From Vogesella indigofera (GTDB lineage: Bacteria > Pseudomonadota > Gammaproteobacteria > Burkholderiales > Chromobacteriaceae): a DNA stretch of 64,000 nt. The position numbers and the translations under genes are program-made. The notes beneath the pieces are model-generated. The model did not search any database. It was given only the letters and a program-made list of their open reading frames with translations, and was not told where the DNA came from. Location of the stretch: contig NZ_JAQQLA010000005.1 of assembly GCF_028548395.1 (NCBI RefSeq), positions 1-64,000 of the forward strand, in the 5' to 3' direction. Shown piece after piece: positions 7,749-17,188 of this stretch. How positions within the stretch are numbered: the first letter of the stretch is position 1; every line of letters starts with the position of its first letter.

Positions 7749-9173
7749 TTAGCGGCCTTCGCCGGCCTTGATGATTTTCAGGGTGTTGGTGCTGCCCATC
7801 AGGCCGACGCTGTCGCCGACGGTGACCACCAGGATGTCGCCTTGCTCGACACGCCCCTGGTCGATCAGCTTGCGCTCGGCGGCGGCGAGCAGCTTTTTCG
7901 AGTCGGCGGCGGTCGGCAGCAGCATCGGGAACACGTCGCGGTACAGCGCCAGGCGGCGGTAGGTGCTCACCTCCGGTGTCAGCGCGTAGATCGGCACGCC
8001 GCAGTTGACACGGCTCATCCACAGCGCGGTGGAGCCGGTCTGGGTCAGCGCCACCAGTGCGCGTACCGGCAGGTGGTTGGCGGTGAACAGCGCGGCCATG
8101 GCGATGGACTGGTCGACGCGGCTGAATTCGCGGTTGAGGAAGGCGCGCTCCAGCTGGTAGTCGGAGGAGGTTTCCGCTTCCAGGCAGACGCGCGACATCG
8201 ACTCCACCGTCTCCACCGGATACTGGCCGGCGGCGGTTTCCGCCGACAGCATCACCGCATCGGTGCCGTCCAGCACCGCGTTGGCGACGTCGGAGACCTC
8301 GGCGCGGGTCGGCACCGGGCTGCTGATCATCGATTCCATCATCTGGGTGGCGGTGATGGTCAGCTTGTTGCGTTCGCGCGCGAGGCGGATCATGCGCTTC
8401 TGCAGCGCCGGCACCGCGGCGTCGCCGACTTCCACCGCCAGGTCGCCGCGCGCCACCATGATGCCGTCGGCGGAATCGATCAGGTCGTCGAGGTTGGCGA
8501 TTGCCTCGCAGCGTTCGATCTTGGCGATGATGCGCGCCTGGCTGCCGGAGGCGTGCACCAGCGTGCGCGCCATGTACAGGTCGGCGCTGCTTTTCGGGAA
8601 CGACACCGCCACGTAGTCGGCTTCCAGCTGCGCCGCGGTCTTGATGTCGTCGATGTCCTTGGCGGTCAGCGCCGGCGCGGTGAGGCCGCCGCCCTGGCGG
8701 TTGATGCCCTTGTTGTTGGACAGCACGCCGCCGACCTTGACGCGGGTGTGGATCTGGTTGCCGAGCACCTTTTCCACGGTCAGCACGATGCGGCCGTCGT
8801 CGAGCAGCAGCACCACACCGCTGGCGACGTCGTTGGGCAGCTCCTTGTAGTCGAGGCCGACGCGCTGGTCGTCGCCCAGCTCGCAGTCGGCATCGAGAAT
8901 GAACGGCTGGCCGTTGGTGAGCGTGGTCTTGCCGTTGGCGAACTTGCCGACGCGGATTTTCGGGCCTTGCAGGTCAACCATGATCGCCACCGGCACGCCC
9001 AGTCGTTCCGCGGTGCTGCGTACCAGCGCGGCACGGTCGATGTGGTCCTGCGCGCTGCCGTGCGAGAAGTTGAGGCGGACGACGTTGACGCCGGCCTGCA
9101 GAAGGCGTTCCAGTGTTGCCGGGTCGCTGGAGGCGGGGCCGAGGGTGGCGACAATCTTGGTGCGGCGGGTCAT
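7749..9173 (-). CDS. pyk: Pyruvate kinase
   Basis: The 474-residue enzyme makes pyruvate and ATP from phosphoenolpyruvate and ADP. It starts with TRRTKIVATLGPASSD, shows VRLNFSHGS, DLQGPKIRVG (about residues 67-76), the active-site stretch IIAKIERCEAI with the catalytic lysine, and TATQMMESM near residue 280, then a C-terminal allosteric domain ending in DILVVTVGDSVG. Length matches type II bacterial enzymes. ATG 9173 has GGAGAG upstream. It is a single gene with terminators on its downstream side. Confidence 0.97.
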   Translation of the reverse strand: MTRRTKIVATLGPASSDPATLERLLQAGVNVVRLNFSHGSAQDHIDRAALVRSTAERLGVPVAIMVDLQGPKIRVGKFANGKTTLTNGQPFILDADCELGDDQRVGLDYKELPNDVASGVVLLLDDGRIVLTVEKVLGNQIHTRVKVGGVLSNNKGINRQGGGLTAPALTAKDIDDIKTAAQLEADYVAVSFPKSSADLYMARTLVHASGSQARIIAKIERCEAIANLDDLIDSADGIMVARGDLAVEVGDAAVPALQKRMIRLARERNKLTITATQMMESMISSPVPTRAEVSDVANAVLDGTDAVMLSAETAAGQYPVETVESMSRVCLEAETSSDYQLERAFLNREFSRVDQSIAMAALFTANHLPVRALVALTQTGSTALWMSRVNCGVPIYALTPEVSTYRRLALYRDVFPMLLPTAADSKKLLAAAERKLIDQGRVEQGDILVVTVGDSVGLMGSTNTLKIIKAGEGR

Positions 9174-9589
9174 GGGGTTGCTCTCCGTTATTGAGTGTCT
9201 GTAATTATGGTACGGAATGGCGTTGTACTTAAGTGGCTACAGCAGTAATAAAATTACGCTGTAACAAGGTTGGCCGCAAACCATCATCCTGCCGGCGCGA
9301 ATGGCGGGGTGCTGCATGGCAGCGCTCTGGCATAAATTGTGACGATACCGGTATGAGGCGTTGTTTTTGTGCCAATCGGATTCGTGATTGTAATCAAACA
9401 CTCGCGTTTTGGCGGCTGGCCGGTGGCGGTCGGCGCTAACGCGAAACGCTTGCATCCAGGACGCCCCGTTCGGGGGCGTGGTAAAGTGGATTGTCTACAA
9501 AAAGGGTGGTCACGAGTCACCCTGTGATTATTTTGGCGGAATTATTGGCATGAACTGTCTCCGCCGGCGGAATAAAGGAGCGTCTTGTT
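9174..9589. other. 416-base divergent intergenic region between pyk and pepD
   Basis: No convincing gene is present. The region holds the divergent promoters of pyk and pepD, one DUS-like repeat (9265-9279), a hairpin ACGCCCC/GGGGCGT at 9461-9479 and a weaker AGGGTG/CACCCT hairpin at 9503-9523. I see no clear sRNA or riboswitch signature. Confidence 0.5.
9265..9279 (+). repeat. DUS-like repeat upstream of pyk
   Basis: CAAGGTTGGCCGCAA, a complete copy, lies about 90 bases upstream of the pyk start. Confidence 0.8.
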
Positions 9590-11047
9590 GTGGTGAATAT
9601 TGCAGCCCTCGAGCCCACCATCGTGTGGGAACACTTTCAGACCCTGTGTGACATTCCCCGTCCTTCCAAGCATGAAGCGGTGCTGCGCGACTATCTGAAA
9701 GGCTGGGCGGAACTGCGCGGTCTGCAGACGGTAGTCGATGCGGCCGGCAACCTGATCGTGCGCAAGGCGGCGACGCCGGGCATGGAAGACCGTGTCGGCG
9801 TGGTGTTGCAGGGCCACCTCGACATGGTGTGCCAGGCCAATACCGGCACCGTGCACGACTTCTTCAACGACCCGATCCGACCGGTGCTGAAGGACGGCTG
9901 GCTGATCGCCGAGAACACCACGCTGGGCGCCGACAACGGCATCGGCGTGGCGCTGGGGCTGGCGGTGCTGGCCAGCGACGACATCGCGCACGGCCCGGTG
10001 GAGGTGCTGATGACGCTGGACGAAGAGGCCGGCATGGGCGGCGCACTGGGGCTGGAACCGGGGCTGTTGCAGGGCCGGATGCTGATCAATATCGATACCG
10101 AGGAGTGGGGCGAGTTCTACATGGGCTGTGCCGGCGGCATCGATGTCAACGCACGGCGCAGCTACCAGCCGCAGCCGCTGCCGGCGGGCTTCGAGGTGCG
10201 CCAGCTGACGGTGTCCGGGCTGGTCGGCGGCCACTCCGGCGCCGACATCCACCTCGGTCGCGGCAATGCCAACAAGGTGCTGATCCGCCTGCTGCGCGAG
10301 CTGGAGGCGGTCACCGACCTGCGCGTGGCCTCGTTCAGTGGCGGCACCGCACGCAATGCGCTGGCGCGCGAAGCCTTTGCCGTGGTCGCCTATCCGGCCG
10401 CCGACGGCGACAAGCTGGCGGCGTATCTGGACGCATTCCAGGCGCTGATGCGCTTCGAGCTGGCCGGTGTCGACGAAGGCGTGAGCATTGCGGCCAACCT
10501 TGCCAGCGCCGGCGAGGTGCTGGCACCGGCCGACCAGCAGGCGATCTTCAGTGCACTGCACGCGGCGCCGCACGGCGTGAAGCGCATGAGCCAGCGCGTC
10601 GGTGGCGTGGTGGAAACGTCCAATAATCTGGGGGTGATCAGCATTGCCGACGGCAAGGTGTTTGCCAACCTGATGGTGCGCTCGCTGCTGGACAGCGGCT
10701 TCCGGAGTCTGGCCGGCGAGATCGTCGACCTGTTCCAATTGGCCGGTTTCGAGGTGGAAACCGAGGGCGGCTACCCGGGCTGGGCGCCGAATCCGGGCTC
10801 ACCGTTGCTGGCGCTGTTCCAGCAGGTGTATCGCCAGCAGTTCGGCGCCGATTCCGGCGTGCAGGTGATTCACGCCGGGCTGGAGTGCGGCATCATCGGC
10901 GCCAAGTATCCGCAGATGGACATGGTGTCGTTCGGCCCCAATATCCGCGGCGCGCATGCGCCGGGCGAGCGGGTGGAGGTGGCCTCGGTCGGCAAGGCGT
11001 GGCAATTGCTGCAGGCGGTTCTGGCCGCAGTGCCGGCCAGCGCCTGA
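9590..11047 (+). CDS. pepD: Aminoacyl-histidine dipeptidase (peptidase D, M20 family)
   Basis: The 485-residue cytosolic metallodipeptidase cleaves X-His and other dipeptides. Metal and catalytic residues are visible in GHLDMVCQ (about residue 75), LGADNGIGVA (bridging Asp), LDEEAGMGGA (catalytic and ligand Glu), DTEEWGEFYMGCAGG and the C-terminal HAGLECG (His and Glu). The dimerisation domain lies between. It starts at GTG 9590 (or the next codon, also GTG), nine bases after AAAGGAG. It is a single gene ended by a strong terminator. Confidence 0.95.
   Translation: MVNIAALEPTIVWEHFQTLCDIPRPSKHEAVLRDYLKGWAELRGLQTVVDAAGNLIVRKAATPGMEDRVGVVLQGHLDMVCQANTGTVHDFFNDPIRPVLKDGWLIAENTTLGADNGIGVALGLAVLASDDIAHGPVEVLMTLDEEAGMGGALGLEPGLLQGRMLINIDTEEWGEFYMGCAGGIDVNARRSYQPQPLPAGFEVRQLTVSGLVGGHSGADIHLGRGNANKVLIRLLRELEAVTDLRVASFSGGTARNALAREAFAVVAYPAADGDKLAAYLDAFQALMRFELAGVDEGVSIAANLASAGEVLAPADQQAIFSALHAAPHGVKRMSQRVGGVVETSNNLGVISIADGKVFANLMVRSLLDSGFRSLAGEIVDLFQLAGFEVETEGGYPGWAPNPGSPLLALFQQVYRQQFGADSGVQVIHAGLECGIIGAKYPQMDMVSFGPNIRGAHAPGERVEVASVGKAWQLLQAVLAAVPASA
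10488..10502 (-). repeat. DUS-like repeat inside pepD
   Basis: TTGCGGCCAACCTTG, a full copy on the minus strand, encodes IAANLAS. Confidence 0.8.
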
Positions 11048-11063
11048 GTCTGGAAGCACGCAG

Positions 11064-11099
11064 CATGAAAAAACCCGCCGGTTGGCGGGTTTTTTCATG
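11064..11099. terminator. Bidirectional terminator after pepD
   Basis: A 16-bp perfect stem, CATGAAAAAACCCGCC with GGCGGGTTTTTTCATG, around a GGTT loop separates pepD from the convergent GGDEF-EAL gene. A and T runs inside the stem make it work in both directions. Confidence 0.93.
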
Positions 11100-11113
11100 G
11101 CCGCGATCACGCG

Positions 11114-13024
11114 TCAGGCGAGGTCTGTCCTGGTTTCGTGCACGCGGGTGGCGAGGTAGTGCTGGGCGTAGTCGAGGAAGGCGTCCGCGCTGAGCGGCCG
11201 CGAGTAATAGTAGCCCTGGATCTCGTTGGCGCCGATTTCGAGGATCTTGCGCAGCTCGCTTTCGGTCTCCACGCCCTCGGCGACCACGGAAATGCCCAGC
11301 TGGTGCGACAGGTCGGTAATCGCCTGCACGAACAGCGGCAGCCGCTTGTCCCGGTCCAGATGCTTGATGAACGACTTGTCGATCTTGAGCTTGTCGAAAT
11401 TGAGATCCTTCAGGTAGGAAAACGACGACCAGCCGGTGCCGAAATCGTCCAGCGCGATGCGGATCTGCCTCTCCTTCAGCTGGGTAAAGATCTTGCGGCT
11501 GAGCTGCACGTCTTCCAGTGCGATGTTTTCCGTCAGCTCCAGGATCAGCTGGCTGGCTGGCAGCGGGCCGCCCTGCAGCCAGTCACTGACGCGGTTGACC
11601 AGGTTCTGGTTGAAGATCGAGCTGCTGAGATTGATCGAGAAGTGGATGTGGCGCAGGGTATCGGCCGGGAAGCGCGCGATATCGAGGCGCATGCGGCGGA
11701 ACAGCCATTCGCCCAGCTTCTCGCCGAGCCCGTTTTCCTCGGCGATCTGGATGATATCCGGCGGGTTGATGAAGTTCAGCTTGGGATGGTTCCAGCGGAT
11801 CAGCAGCTCCACCCCCAGCTGCTGCGGCTGGCTGATGTTGATGATCGGCTGGTAGCACAGGTAGAGCTCGGTATTCTGCGGCTCGGCCAGCAACTCCTGC
11901 AGGTGGCCGGCCAGCAGCCGCTTGCGCTGGTACTGGTCGAGCATGAAGCGGTTGAACACCTGGTAGTGCAGCTGCTTGTCCTGCTTGGCGCTCAGCAGTG
12001 CCAGATCGGCAAACAGCACCATCTCTTCCACCGAGCTGGCGTGCTGCGGGTACTGGCTGATGCCCATGTTCAGTTTCACGCGGTGGGCCGGATCTTCGCT
12101 GTGCAGCAGCCGTTCGAGCTGGTTGTAGATCTTGCGGGAGTAGGCGAACCAGCTGTAGCCGGACATGTTGCCGAACATCACCAGCGCAAATTCGTCGCTG
12201 CCGATGCGCGCCAGGTAGACCTCCTCGTTCCGGTGCTGCAGCAGCAGCTCGGCGATCTGCGCCAGCAGCCGGTCACCGGCGGCGTGGCCGAAGCTGTCGT
12301 TGACCTCCTTGAAGCGGCTGAGGTCGACCAGGCATAGCACTACCTGCGCCTCCGGCGCCGCGGTCAGCTGCGCCAGCTGGTGCATGAACGCGGCGCGGTT
12401 GGGCAGCTGCGTCAGCACGTCGTTCCAGGCTAGGAAGTGCTGTTTTTTCGACTCGCGGAACAGTAGCGCCAGCATGATGAGGCTGAACAGCAGCAGGATG
12501 CCGATGGCGGCAAAGTTGCGGATCTTGGCCTCGTCCAGCAGGCGGGTTTCCTGCAGCGCATTGGGGCCGGTGAAATTCTGCACCATGATGTCGCGCAGCC
12601 GCGGAATCAGTGCATCCAGCTCCTGGCTCATCTGCGCCAGCGTCGGGTCGCTCGGGGAGGGCGCGGCGATGGTGCGCTCATGGCGTTGCAGTACGTCGAG
12701 AATGCGGCGCACAAGCTCCTCGGCGGCAAAGCGCTGGCGGATTTCCTTGGTCGCTTCGCCGGTCAGGAACACGTCCATGCGGTTCCAGGCGATGTCGTAG
12801 CTGAGGCTGAGCTGCTTGTTGTCGGCGTGGCCGACCTGGTACAGCTTCAGCGTTTCCTGCAGGCGGTAGACGTCGATTTCCAGCTGCGCCAGCGCCCAGG
12901 CCGAAGTCTGGGTGTAGGTGGTGATGGTGCGGAAGGTGCGCTCATAGTTCCACGTCGACCAGGCGGTCACCGCGAGGAAGGTGCACATGACGGCGGCGAA
13001 GAAGAGGAACCTGACTTTGCCCAT
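11114..13024 (-). CDS. Membrane GGDEF-EAL protein (c-di-GMP turnover)
   Basis: The 636-residue protein has one membrane segment at residues 5-25, a helical periplasmic sensor region, a second segment near 175-192, a GGDEF domain (about 200-355) and an EAL domain (about 380-625). The cyclase motif reads GSDEF instead of GGDEF. The EAL motif reads ELL, but the other phosphodiesterase residues are kept: NLSS, LELTEN, LDDFGTGWSS, KIDKSFI and AEGVET. It is therefore probably a phosphodiesterase with a regulatory or weak cyclase domain. Its ATG is three bases after the stop of the periplasmic molybdopterin-fold gene, so the two form an operon. Confidence 0.93.
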   Translation of the reverse strand: MGKVRFLFFAAVMCTFLAVTAWSTWNYERTFRTITTYTQTSAWALAQLEIDVYRLQETLKLYQVGHADNKQLSLSYDIAWNRMDVFLTGEATKEIRQRFAAEELVRRILDVLQRHERTIAAPSPSDPTLAQMSQELDALIPRLRDIMVQNFTGPNALQETRLLDEAKIRNFAAIGILLLFSLIMLALLFRESKKQHFLAWNDVLTQLPNRAAFMHQLAQLTAAPEAQVVLCLVDLSRFKEVNDSFGHAAGDRLLAQIAELLLQHRNEEVYLARIGSDEFALVMFGNMSGYSWFAYSRKIYNQLERLLHSEDPAHRVKLNMGISQYPQHASSVEEMVLFADLALLSAKQDKQLHYQVFNRFMLDQYQRKRLLAGHLQELLAEPQNTELYLCYQPIINISQPQQLGVELLIRWNHPKLNFINPPDIIQIAEENGLGEKLGEWLFRRMRLDIARFPADTLRHIHFSINLSSSIFNQNLVNRVSDWLQGGPLPASQLILELTENIALEDVQLSRKIFTQLKERQIRIALDDFGTGWSSFSYLKDLNFDKLKIDKSFIKHLDRDKRLPLFVQAITDLSHQLGISVVAEGVETESELRKILEIGANEIQGYYYSRPLSADAFLDYAQHYLATRVHETRTDLA

Positions 13025-13027
13025 GAT

Positions 13028-13501
13028 TCATTCGGCTTCTATGGTTCTGGCTTGCCACACCATGTAGTTGTGGTATTTCTCGTGGTTGAGCTCGGGGTGC
13101 TCGCTCAACGGCAGGATGATCCACAGCGGGCCCTTGTTGCGGCGGTTCATCGGCTGACCATCGACGTGGGTGGCCAGGATGGCCTGGTATTGCAGCGCCA
13201 CGGTGGTGGGTATCCTGGCCCAGAAGTCATTCAGCGCGTGAACCTTGAGCGCTTGCGGTGCGATCCGCAGCTGCTGGAGCAGGGTGCTGATCGCAACGCC
13301 CCGGTAGTGGTGCTTGCCGGTGGTCCACGGCGTGGCGGTGGTGATGCTGGCTTGCGGCAGCGCGGCAAGCTGTTGCAGGGTGAAATGGTGTGCTTGCCCG
13401 GTGCTCTGGGTCACGGTCAGGATGATGTCGTCGGCCGCCGCGGCATGTGCGGTGCTCGCCAGCAGGGCCAGGGTCGCAAGACTTTTGCGCCATGTGTTCA
13501 T
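13028..13501 (-). CDS. Periplasmic molybdopterin-binding-fold protein, probable sensor partner
   Basis: The 157-residue exported protein has a signal peptide cleaved after about STAHAAA (residue 22). The rest resembles the oxidoreductase molybdopterin-binding (sulfite oxidase-like) fold: TTGKHHYRGVAISTLLQQL, VHALNDFWARIP and the GPLWIILPLSEHPEL region. The cofactor cysteine of catalytic family members is not evident, so it may bind a ligand rather than catalyse. It is immediately upstream of the GGDEF-EAL gene, which suggests that it senses a periplasmic signal for that protein. Confidence 0.72.
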   Translation of the reverse strand: MNTWRKSLATLALLASTAHAAAADDIILTVTQSTGQAHHFTLQQLAALPQASITTATPWTTGKHHYRGVAISTLLQQLRIAPQALKVHALNDFWARIPTTVALQYQAILATHVDGQPMNRRNKGPLWIILPLSEHPELNHEKYHNYMVWQARTIEAE

Positions 13502-13650
13502 TGCTGCGTCCTTTCCGCTGTGTGGTGGGTGAGCGGTTGGCCGCGCTGTGGCGGCCGCTTGCCATCTTACTGTCGTGGGCCTTGTTCCACGCCGTTTGGC
13601 GGTTGTGTGCTTGCTTGCCCGATCCTTGGCGCTTGTCGCTGCCGCAGACA

Positions 13651-13676
13651 GGAAAGCCGCTTGGCAGCGGCTTTCC
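13651..13676 (-). terminator. Hairpin between the chemoreceptor and the molybdopterin-fold gene
   Basis: GGAAAGCCGCT and AGCGGCTTTCC (11 bp, loop TGGC) follow the chemoreceptor stop by about 30 bases on the minus strand. The T run afterwards is short. Confidence 0.6.
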
Positions 13677-13694
13677 TTGACGTCGGGGCTTGCC

Positions 13695-13707
13695 TTGCGG
13701 CCAACCT
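13695..13707 (-). repeat. DUS-like repeat at the chemoreceptor stop
   Basis: TTGCGGCCAACCT abuts the stop codon complement at 13707-13709. Confidence 0.7.
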
Positions 13708-15335
13708 CAGGCGGTGTGGAAGCGGCTGAAGCTCTGCCGGATCTCCTCGGTCAGCTCGCTCATGCGCGCGGCGGCGGAGACGGCCTCGTCGGCGGCTTCG
13801 CGGTTGCGCTGGGCGATGGCGGTAATGCGCTGCACTTCGCGTGACACCTGCTCGCCGGAGCGGGCCTGGTCGGACAGCGAGCTGGCGATCGACAGCACGC
13901 TCTGGCCGACGGTCTCGGTGCCACTCTGGATCGCGACGATCGATTCGCCGGCGCGTTGGCCCTGTGCCGCGCTGGTGTGGGCGCGTTCCACCGACTGGTT
14001 CATCGCTTCCACCGCCTGTTGCGAGCTGACGCGGATGGCACCGATCATCTCGGCAATTTCGCCGGTGGCCTTGGTGGTGCGCTCAGCCAGCTTGCGCACC
14101 TCGTCGGCGACCACGGCAAAGCCGCGGCCCTGTTCGCCGGCGCGGGCGGCTTCGATGGCGGCGTTCAGTGCCAGCAGGTTGGTCTGGTCGGCGACGTCGC
14201 GGATGACCGACACGATGTTGTCGATAGTCTGCGACTGGCGACCCAGCTCGTGGATGCTGCCGGCGGTGGACTTGATCAGGGTGCTGATGGCGTCCATTTC
14301 GCGTACCGCGCCCTGAATCACTTCCACGCCCTGGCGGGCATCTCCGCTGGCGGTGCGGGCCGCGCTTTCGGCACTGCCGGCGCTGTGGTGCAGTTCCTGC
14401 ACGCCGACGGCCATCTGCTGGATCACGCTGGCCATTTCGTCTGCGGCACGGTTCTGTTCTTCGGAGCGGCTGACCAGGCGCTGCATGGTGTTGCGCAGCT
14501 CGTCCGAGGCGGCGCTGCTTTCCTGCACGCTACGCTCGACGGTGCGCAAGGCGCCGTTCAGTTCGCTGGTCATGCGCGACAGGTTGTACAGCAGCGAGCT
14601 GCTGTCGCCCTTGCTGATCTTGACGCTGACGCCGAGGTTGCCGTGCGCGATTTCCTTCATCACTTCCGCGGCGTAATCCGGTTCGCCGCCAATCTGGCGC
14701 GTCAGCGAGCGGGCGATCAACAGCGCCACCATGATGCTGGCGCCGACGCTGGCAATGATGGCGATGATCGCCGCCAGCATGGTTTCCTTCAGCGTGCTGG
14801 TGGTGGACGCCTTCTGCTCTTCCATCACCTGGGTGTGGTAGGCGATAAGTTTGTCCAGCTGCATGCTGAGCAGGCGTTCCTGCGGTTCCAGCTTTTCCGA
14901 GACGATGATTGAGGCGTCCCATTTCTGGCGCACGATCATCGGCAGCAGCTTGTCGACCAGGACGTTGAATTCCTTCATCGACTTGTCGATCTTGCCGACC
15001 AGTTCCACCTCTTTCGGGTCCTTGGCCAGCGTCTGCATTTCCTTGAATTCCAGCTGCGCCTTGGCTGCCGATTTCTTCAGGATGTCGAGCTTTTCCTCGA
15101 CCAGCTTGTCATCGCTTTCCAGCAGGATGGTGCGTGCCGCGTTGGTGACCGACAGCAGGGCCGCACTCAGCGAGCGGGAGTTCTGGATCACCGGGATGCG
15201 GTATTCCACCAGTTCCGATACCCGTTCCTGAATACCGCCGAGGCGGAACAGGGTAAAGGCCGAGCCGAGCACCAGCAGGGTGATGACGGCACCAAACCCC
15301 AGCGCCAGGCGCTGTGCCAGTTTTAGTTTCCCCAT
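13707..15335 (-). CDS. Methyl-accepting chemotaxis protein
   Basis: The 542-residue transducer has a first membrane segment at about residues 10-30, a four-helix-bundle periplasmic sensor with many Lys/Glu (32-186), a second segment at about 187-208, a HAMP region ([20 protein letters not shown]), and a signalling domain. The hairpin tip [20 protein letters not shown] is intact, so it can engage CheA and CheW. There is no C-terminal NWETF-type tether for CheR/CheB. ATG 15335 begins the [10 protein letters not shown] start. It stands alone; the ligand is unknown. Confidence 0.95.
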   Translation of the reverse strand: MGKLKLAQRLALGFGAVITLLVLGSAFTLFRLGGIQERVSELVEYRIPVIQNSRSLSAALLSVTNAARTILLESDDKLVEEKLDILKKSAAKAQLEFKEMQTLAKDPKEVELVGKIDKSMKEFNVLVDKLLPMIVRQKWDASIIVSEKLEPQERLLSMQLDKLIAYHTQVMEEQKASTTSTLKETMLAAIIAIIASVGASIMVALLIARSLTRQIGGEPDYAAEVMKEIAHGNLGVSVKISKGDSSSLLYNLSRMTSELNGALRTVERSVQESSAASDELRNTMQRLVSRSEEQNRAADEMASVIQQMAVGVQELHHSAGSAESAARTASGDARQGVEVIQGAVREMDAISTLIKSTAGSIHELGRQSQTIDNIVSVIRDVADQTNLLALNAAIEAARAGEQGRGFAVVADEVRKLAERTTKATGEIAEMIGAIRVSSQQAVEAMNQSVERAHTSAAQGQRAGESIVAIQSGTETVGQSVLSIASSLSDQARSGEQVSREVQRITAIAQRNREAADEAVSAAARMSELTEEIRQSFSRFHTA

Positions 15336-15523
15336 GATTTTGTCCTTGCAGAGTATTTTTTGTAGGTGATGTCGGGTGTGCGGCGCATACGGTGTGTGCC
15401 GCGTTTTGGTGTGGTCGATATTAAATGCAATTGTGATTATTTAGAATCTTTATCGTAATCGCCGCCACTTTGTGCAAGGACTTTACGGGCTGGCCGGCAT
15501 TTTTGTCACGTTCCGTCTTGTTG

Positions 15524-15545
15524 TTGCGGCCAACGTTGGCCGCAA
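15524..15545. repeat. 22-bp palindrome of two DUS-like repeats
   Basis: TTGCGGCCAAC joined directly to GTTGGCCGCAA forms a perfect palindrome 28 bases beyond the nudC stop. It probably helps end the nudC transcript. Confidence 0.85.
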
Positions 15546-15572
15546 GATGTGGTGGTCTTGCCGCAGCCCGGC

Positions 15573-16361
15573 TCAGTGTTCGCGGCGGCGCAGCTGCTCG
15601 ACGGTGTGCTTGATCAGCCAGTGGGCGATGGAGTGTCCGGCTGGGGTCGGCGGCAGGTGGTCGATGTCGAACCAGTCGGCGGCCTCGATCTCGCCCGGCT
15701 GCGGGGTGATCTCGCCGCCGGCGTATTCGGCGGTGAAGGCCAGCATCAGCGAGTGCGGGAAGGGCCAGGATTGCGAGCCGACATACTGCAGCTGCCGGAT
15801 GCGAATACCGACCTCCTCGGCCGTTTCGCGTTCGACGCAGGCTTCCAGCGTTTCGCCCGGCTCGACAAAGCCGGCGAGGGCGCTGTACAGGCCGGGGCTG
15901 AAGTGCGGGCTGCGAGCGAGCAGGATTTCGCGACTGCGGGTGACCGCCACCATCATCGCCGGCGACAGGCGCGGGTAGTACAGCTCGCCACAGGAAGGGC
16001 AGGCGCGGCCGTGATCGTGCTGGTGGGCTTGCAGCGGTTGGGCGCAGGCGCCGCAAAAGCGGTGGCTGTGCTCGAAGCGCCGCAACTGCGCGGCGCGGGC
16101 CAATAGCGGCACCGCGTCGGCAGGAAGGCCTTGCAGCGCCTGGCGCAGGGTGTGGGCCTGCCACTGTGGCGCTGCCGCGCCGATCAGCTCAGCGCTGAAC
16201 AGGTTGAACTGGCCGTTGTGGCCGATGAAGTGCGGATTGCTGCTGTGTGCCGGGCGTTGCGCGGGGAAGGCGCCGGCATCGAGCCACACCTGCTGGCCGT
16301 CAAACAGGCACCAGCGGGTGGGCAGGGTGGGGTCGGCAACGGCGGGTAAATGGAGTGTCAT
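15573..16361 (-). CDS. nudC: NAD(+) diphosphatase / NAD-cap RNA hydrolase
   Basis: The 262-residue Nudix enzyme splits NADH and removes NAD caps from RNA. The zinc ribbon uses Cys103, Cys106, Cys121 and Cys124. The Nudix box is the 23 residues from Gly164 (GFVEPGE...) to Ile186, ending REtaEEVGI, and the NudC-specific SQSWPFPHS follows at about residues 196-204. ATG 16361 is chosen because it begins the family N-terminus; the longer open frame upstream has no support. It is followed by a DUS-like palindrome. Confidence 0.93.
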   Translation of the reverse strand: MTLHLPAVADPTLPTRWCLFDGQQVWLDAGAFPAQRPAHSSNPHFIGHNGQFNLFSAELIGAAAPQWQAHTLRQALQGLPADAVPLLARAAQLRRFEHSHRFCGACAQPLQAHQHDHGRACPSCGELYYPRLSPAMMVAVTRSREILLARSPHFSPGLYSALAGFVEPGETLEACVERETAEEVGIRIRQLQYVGSQSWPFPHSLMLAFTAEYAGGEITPQPGEIEAADWFDIDHLPPTPAGHSIAHWLIKHTVEQLRRREH

Positions 16362-16432
16362 GGCGGGTGGGCTGGAAACGGATGTGGCGATTCTATGCCC
16401 TTGCTGCGTTTGGTGAAACCGGGGCGCACATC

Positions 16433-17188
16433 TCAGGCGGCTAGGCGGGATGGCCAGGTCGCGGTCGGGCTGGCGAATGGCGCTGAATGGCGTGGCTGGT
16501 GTCTGTTTTCGGCCGGTTGTAGTTGTGCCGGGCTGCCTTGCGCCAGCAGGCGGCCGCCGGCCAGCAGGACCAGCCATTGCGCGTGACTGGCGGCAGGGCT
16601 GTGCTCGGGCAGGGTGCACACGATGGTGCGCCCGGTCGGCGCCAGCCGTGCCAGTCGCTGCATCAGCAGCAGTTGTTGCTGCACGGAGAGGTGTGCAGTC
16701 CATTGATCCAGTAATAGTAGCGGCGCGGGCTGGGCCAGGCTGCAGGCGATGCGCGCAAGTTGCTGTTCGCTGGGGTTCAGGCTGGCCAGTCGTTGTCCGG
16801 CCAGTGCTTCCAGCACCACCAGCCGCAAGGCCAGGGTGGCGGCGTCACGATCCAGTGCCGACGGTCGCTGCAGCCAGCGCGAGGCCGGTAGGCGGCCTTG
16901 CAGTACGTAATCAAATAGCCGTTGCCGCGGATTGGTGGCGGCTGGTGCCAGCCAGGCAATGCGGGCGTCGTGGTGGCCCGCTTGCGGTAGCGGCTGGCCA
17001 AACAGGCTGCCCTGCTGCGGGCCGTGTGCGCCGGCCAGCGCCTGCAGCAGCAGGCTGTGTTCCGGGGCGTGGGCAGCAATGACGGCGCTGACGCGATGGG
17101 CCGGGATGTGCAGTTGCTGGCAATCGAGCAGGCTGTCGTTGCCGTGGCGAACCTGTAGTCGCTCAATCTGGTAGGCGAGATCTGGCAT
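16433..17188 (-). CDS. Degenerate ABC-transporter ATPase-like protein
   Basis: The 251-residue protein aligns along its length with ABC ATPases of iron-siderophore/haem importers, but its catalytic motifs are lost. At the Walker A position (about residues 36-48) it reads VIAAHAPEHSLLL, without GxxGxGKS. The signature at 137-142 reads LNPSEQ instead of LSGGQ. Walker B is LLLLDQWT, keeping Asp161 but changing the catalytic Glu to Gln. The frame is nevertheless open and GC-typical. No permease gene is adjacent. A Fur-box-like site lies 200 bases upstream. It may be a decayed importer subunit or a protein with a non-ATPase role. Confidence 0.7.
   Translation of the reverse strand: MPDLAYQIERLQVRHGNDSLLDCQQLHIPAHRVSAVIAAHAPEHSLLLQALAGAHGPQQGSLFGQPLPQAGHHDARIAWLAPAATNPRQRLFDYVLQGRLPASRWLQRPSALDRDAATLALRLVVLEALAGQRLASLNPSEQQLARIACSLAQPAPLLLLDQWTAHLSVQQQLLLMQRLARLAPTGRTIVCTLPEHSPAASHAQWLVLLAGGRLLAQGSPAQLQPAENRHQPRHSAPFASPTATWPSRLAA

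Noticed and set aside
7483..8022. N-terminal extension of the umuD-like frame to 8022
   Set aside because: It crosses the pyk end, a 30-bp palindrome and a terminator-like hairpin, while ATG 7482 has AAGGAGG and starts the peptidase region.
9542..10738. Antisense frame of 398 codons opposite pepD
   Set aside because: High-GC shadow of pepD with His/Gln/Arg-rich nonsense composition and no ribosome site or motif.
16433..17188. Assignment of the degenerate ABC gene as a working haem or siderophore ATPase
   Set aside because: Walker A, signature and catalytic Glu are all missing.
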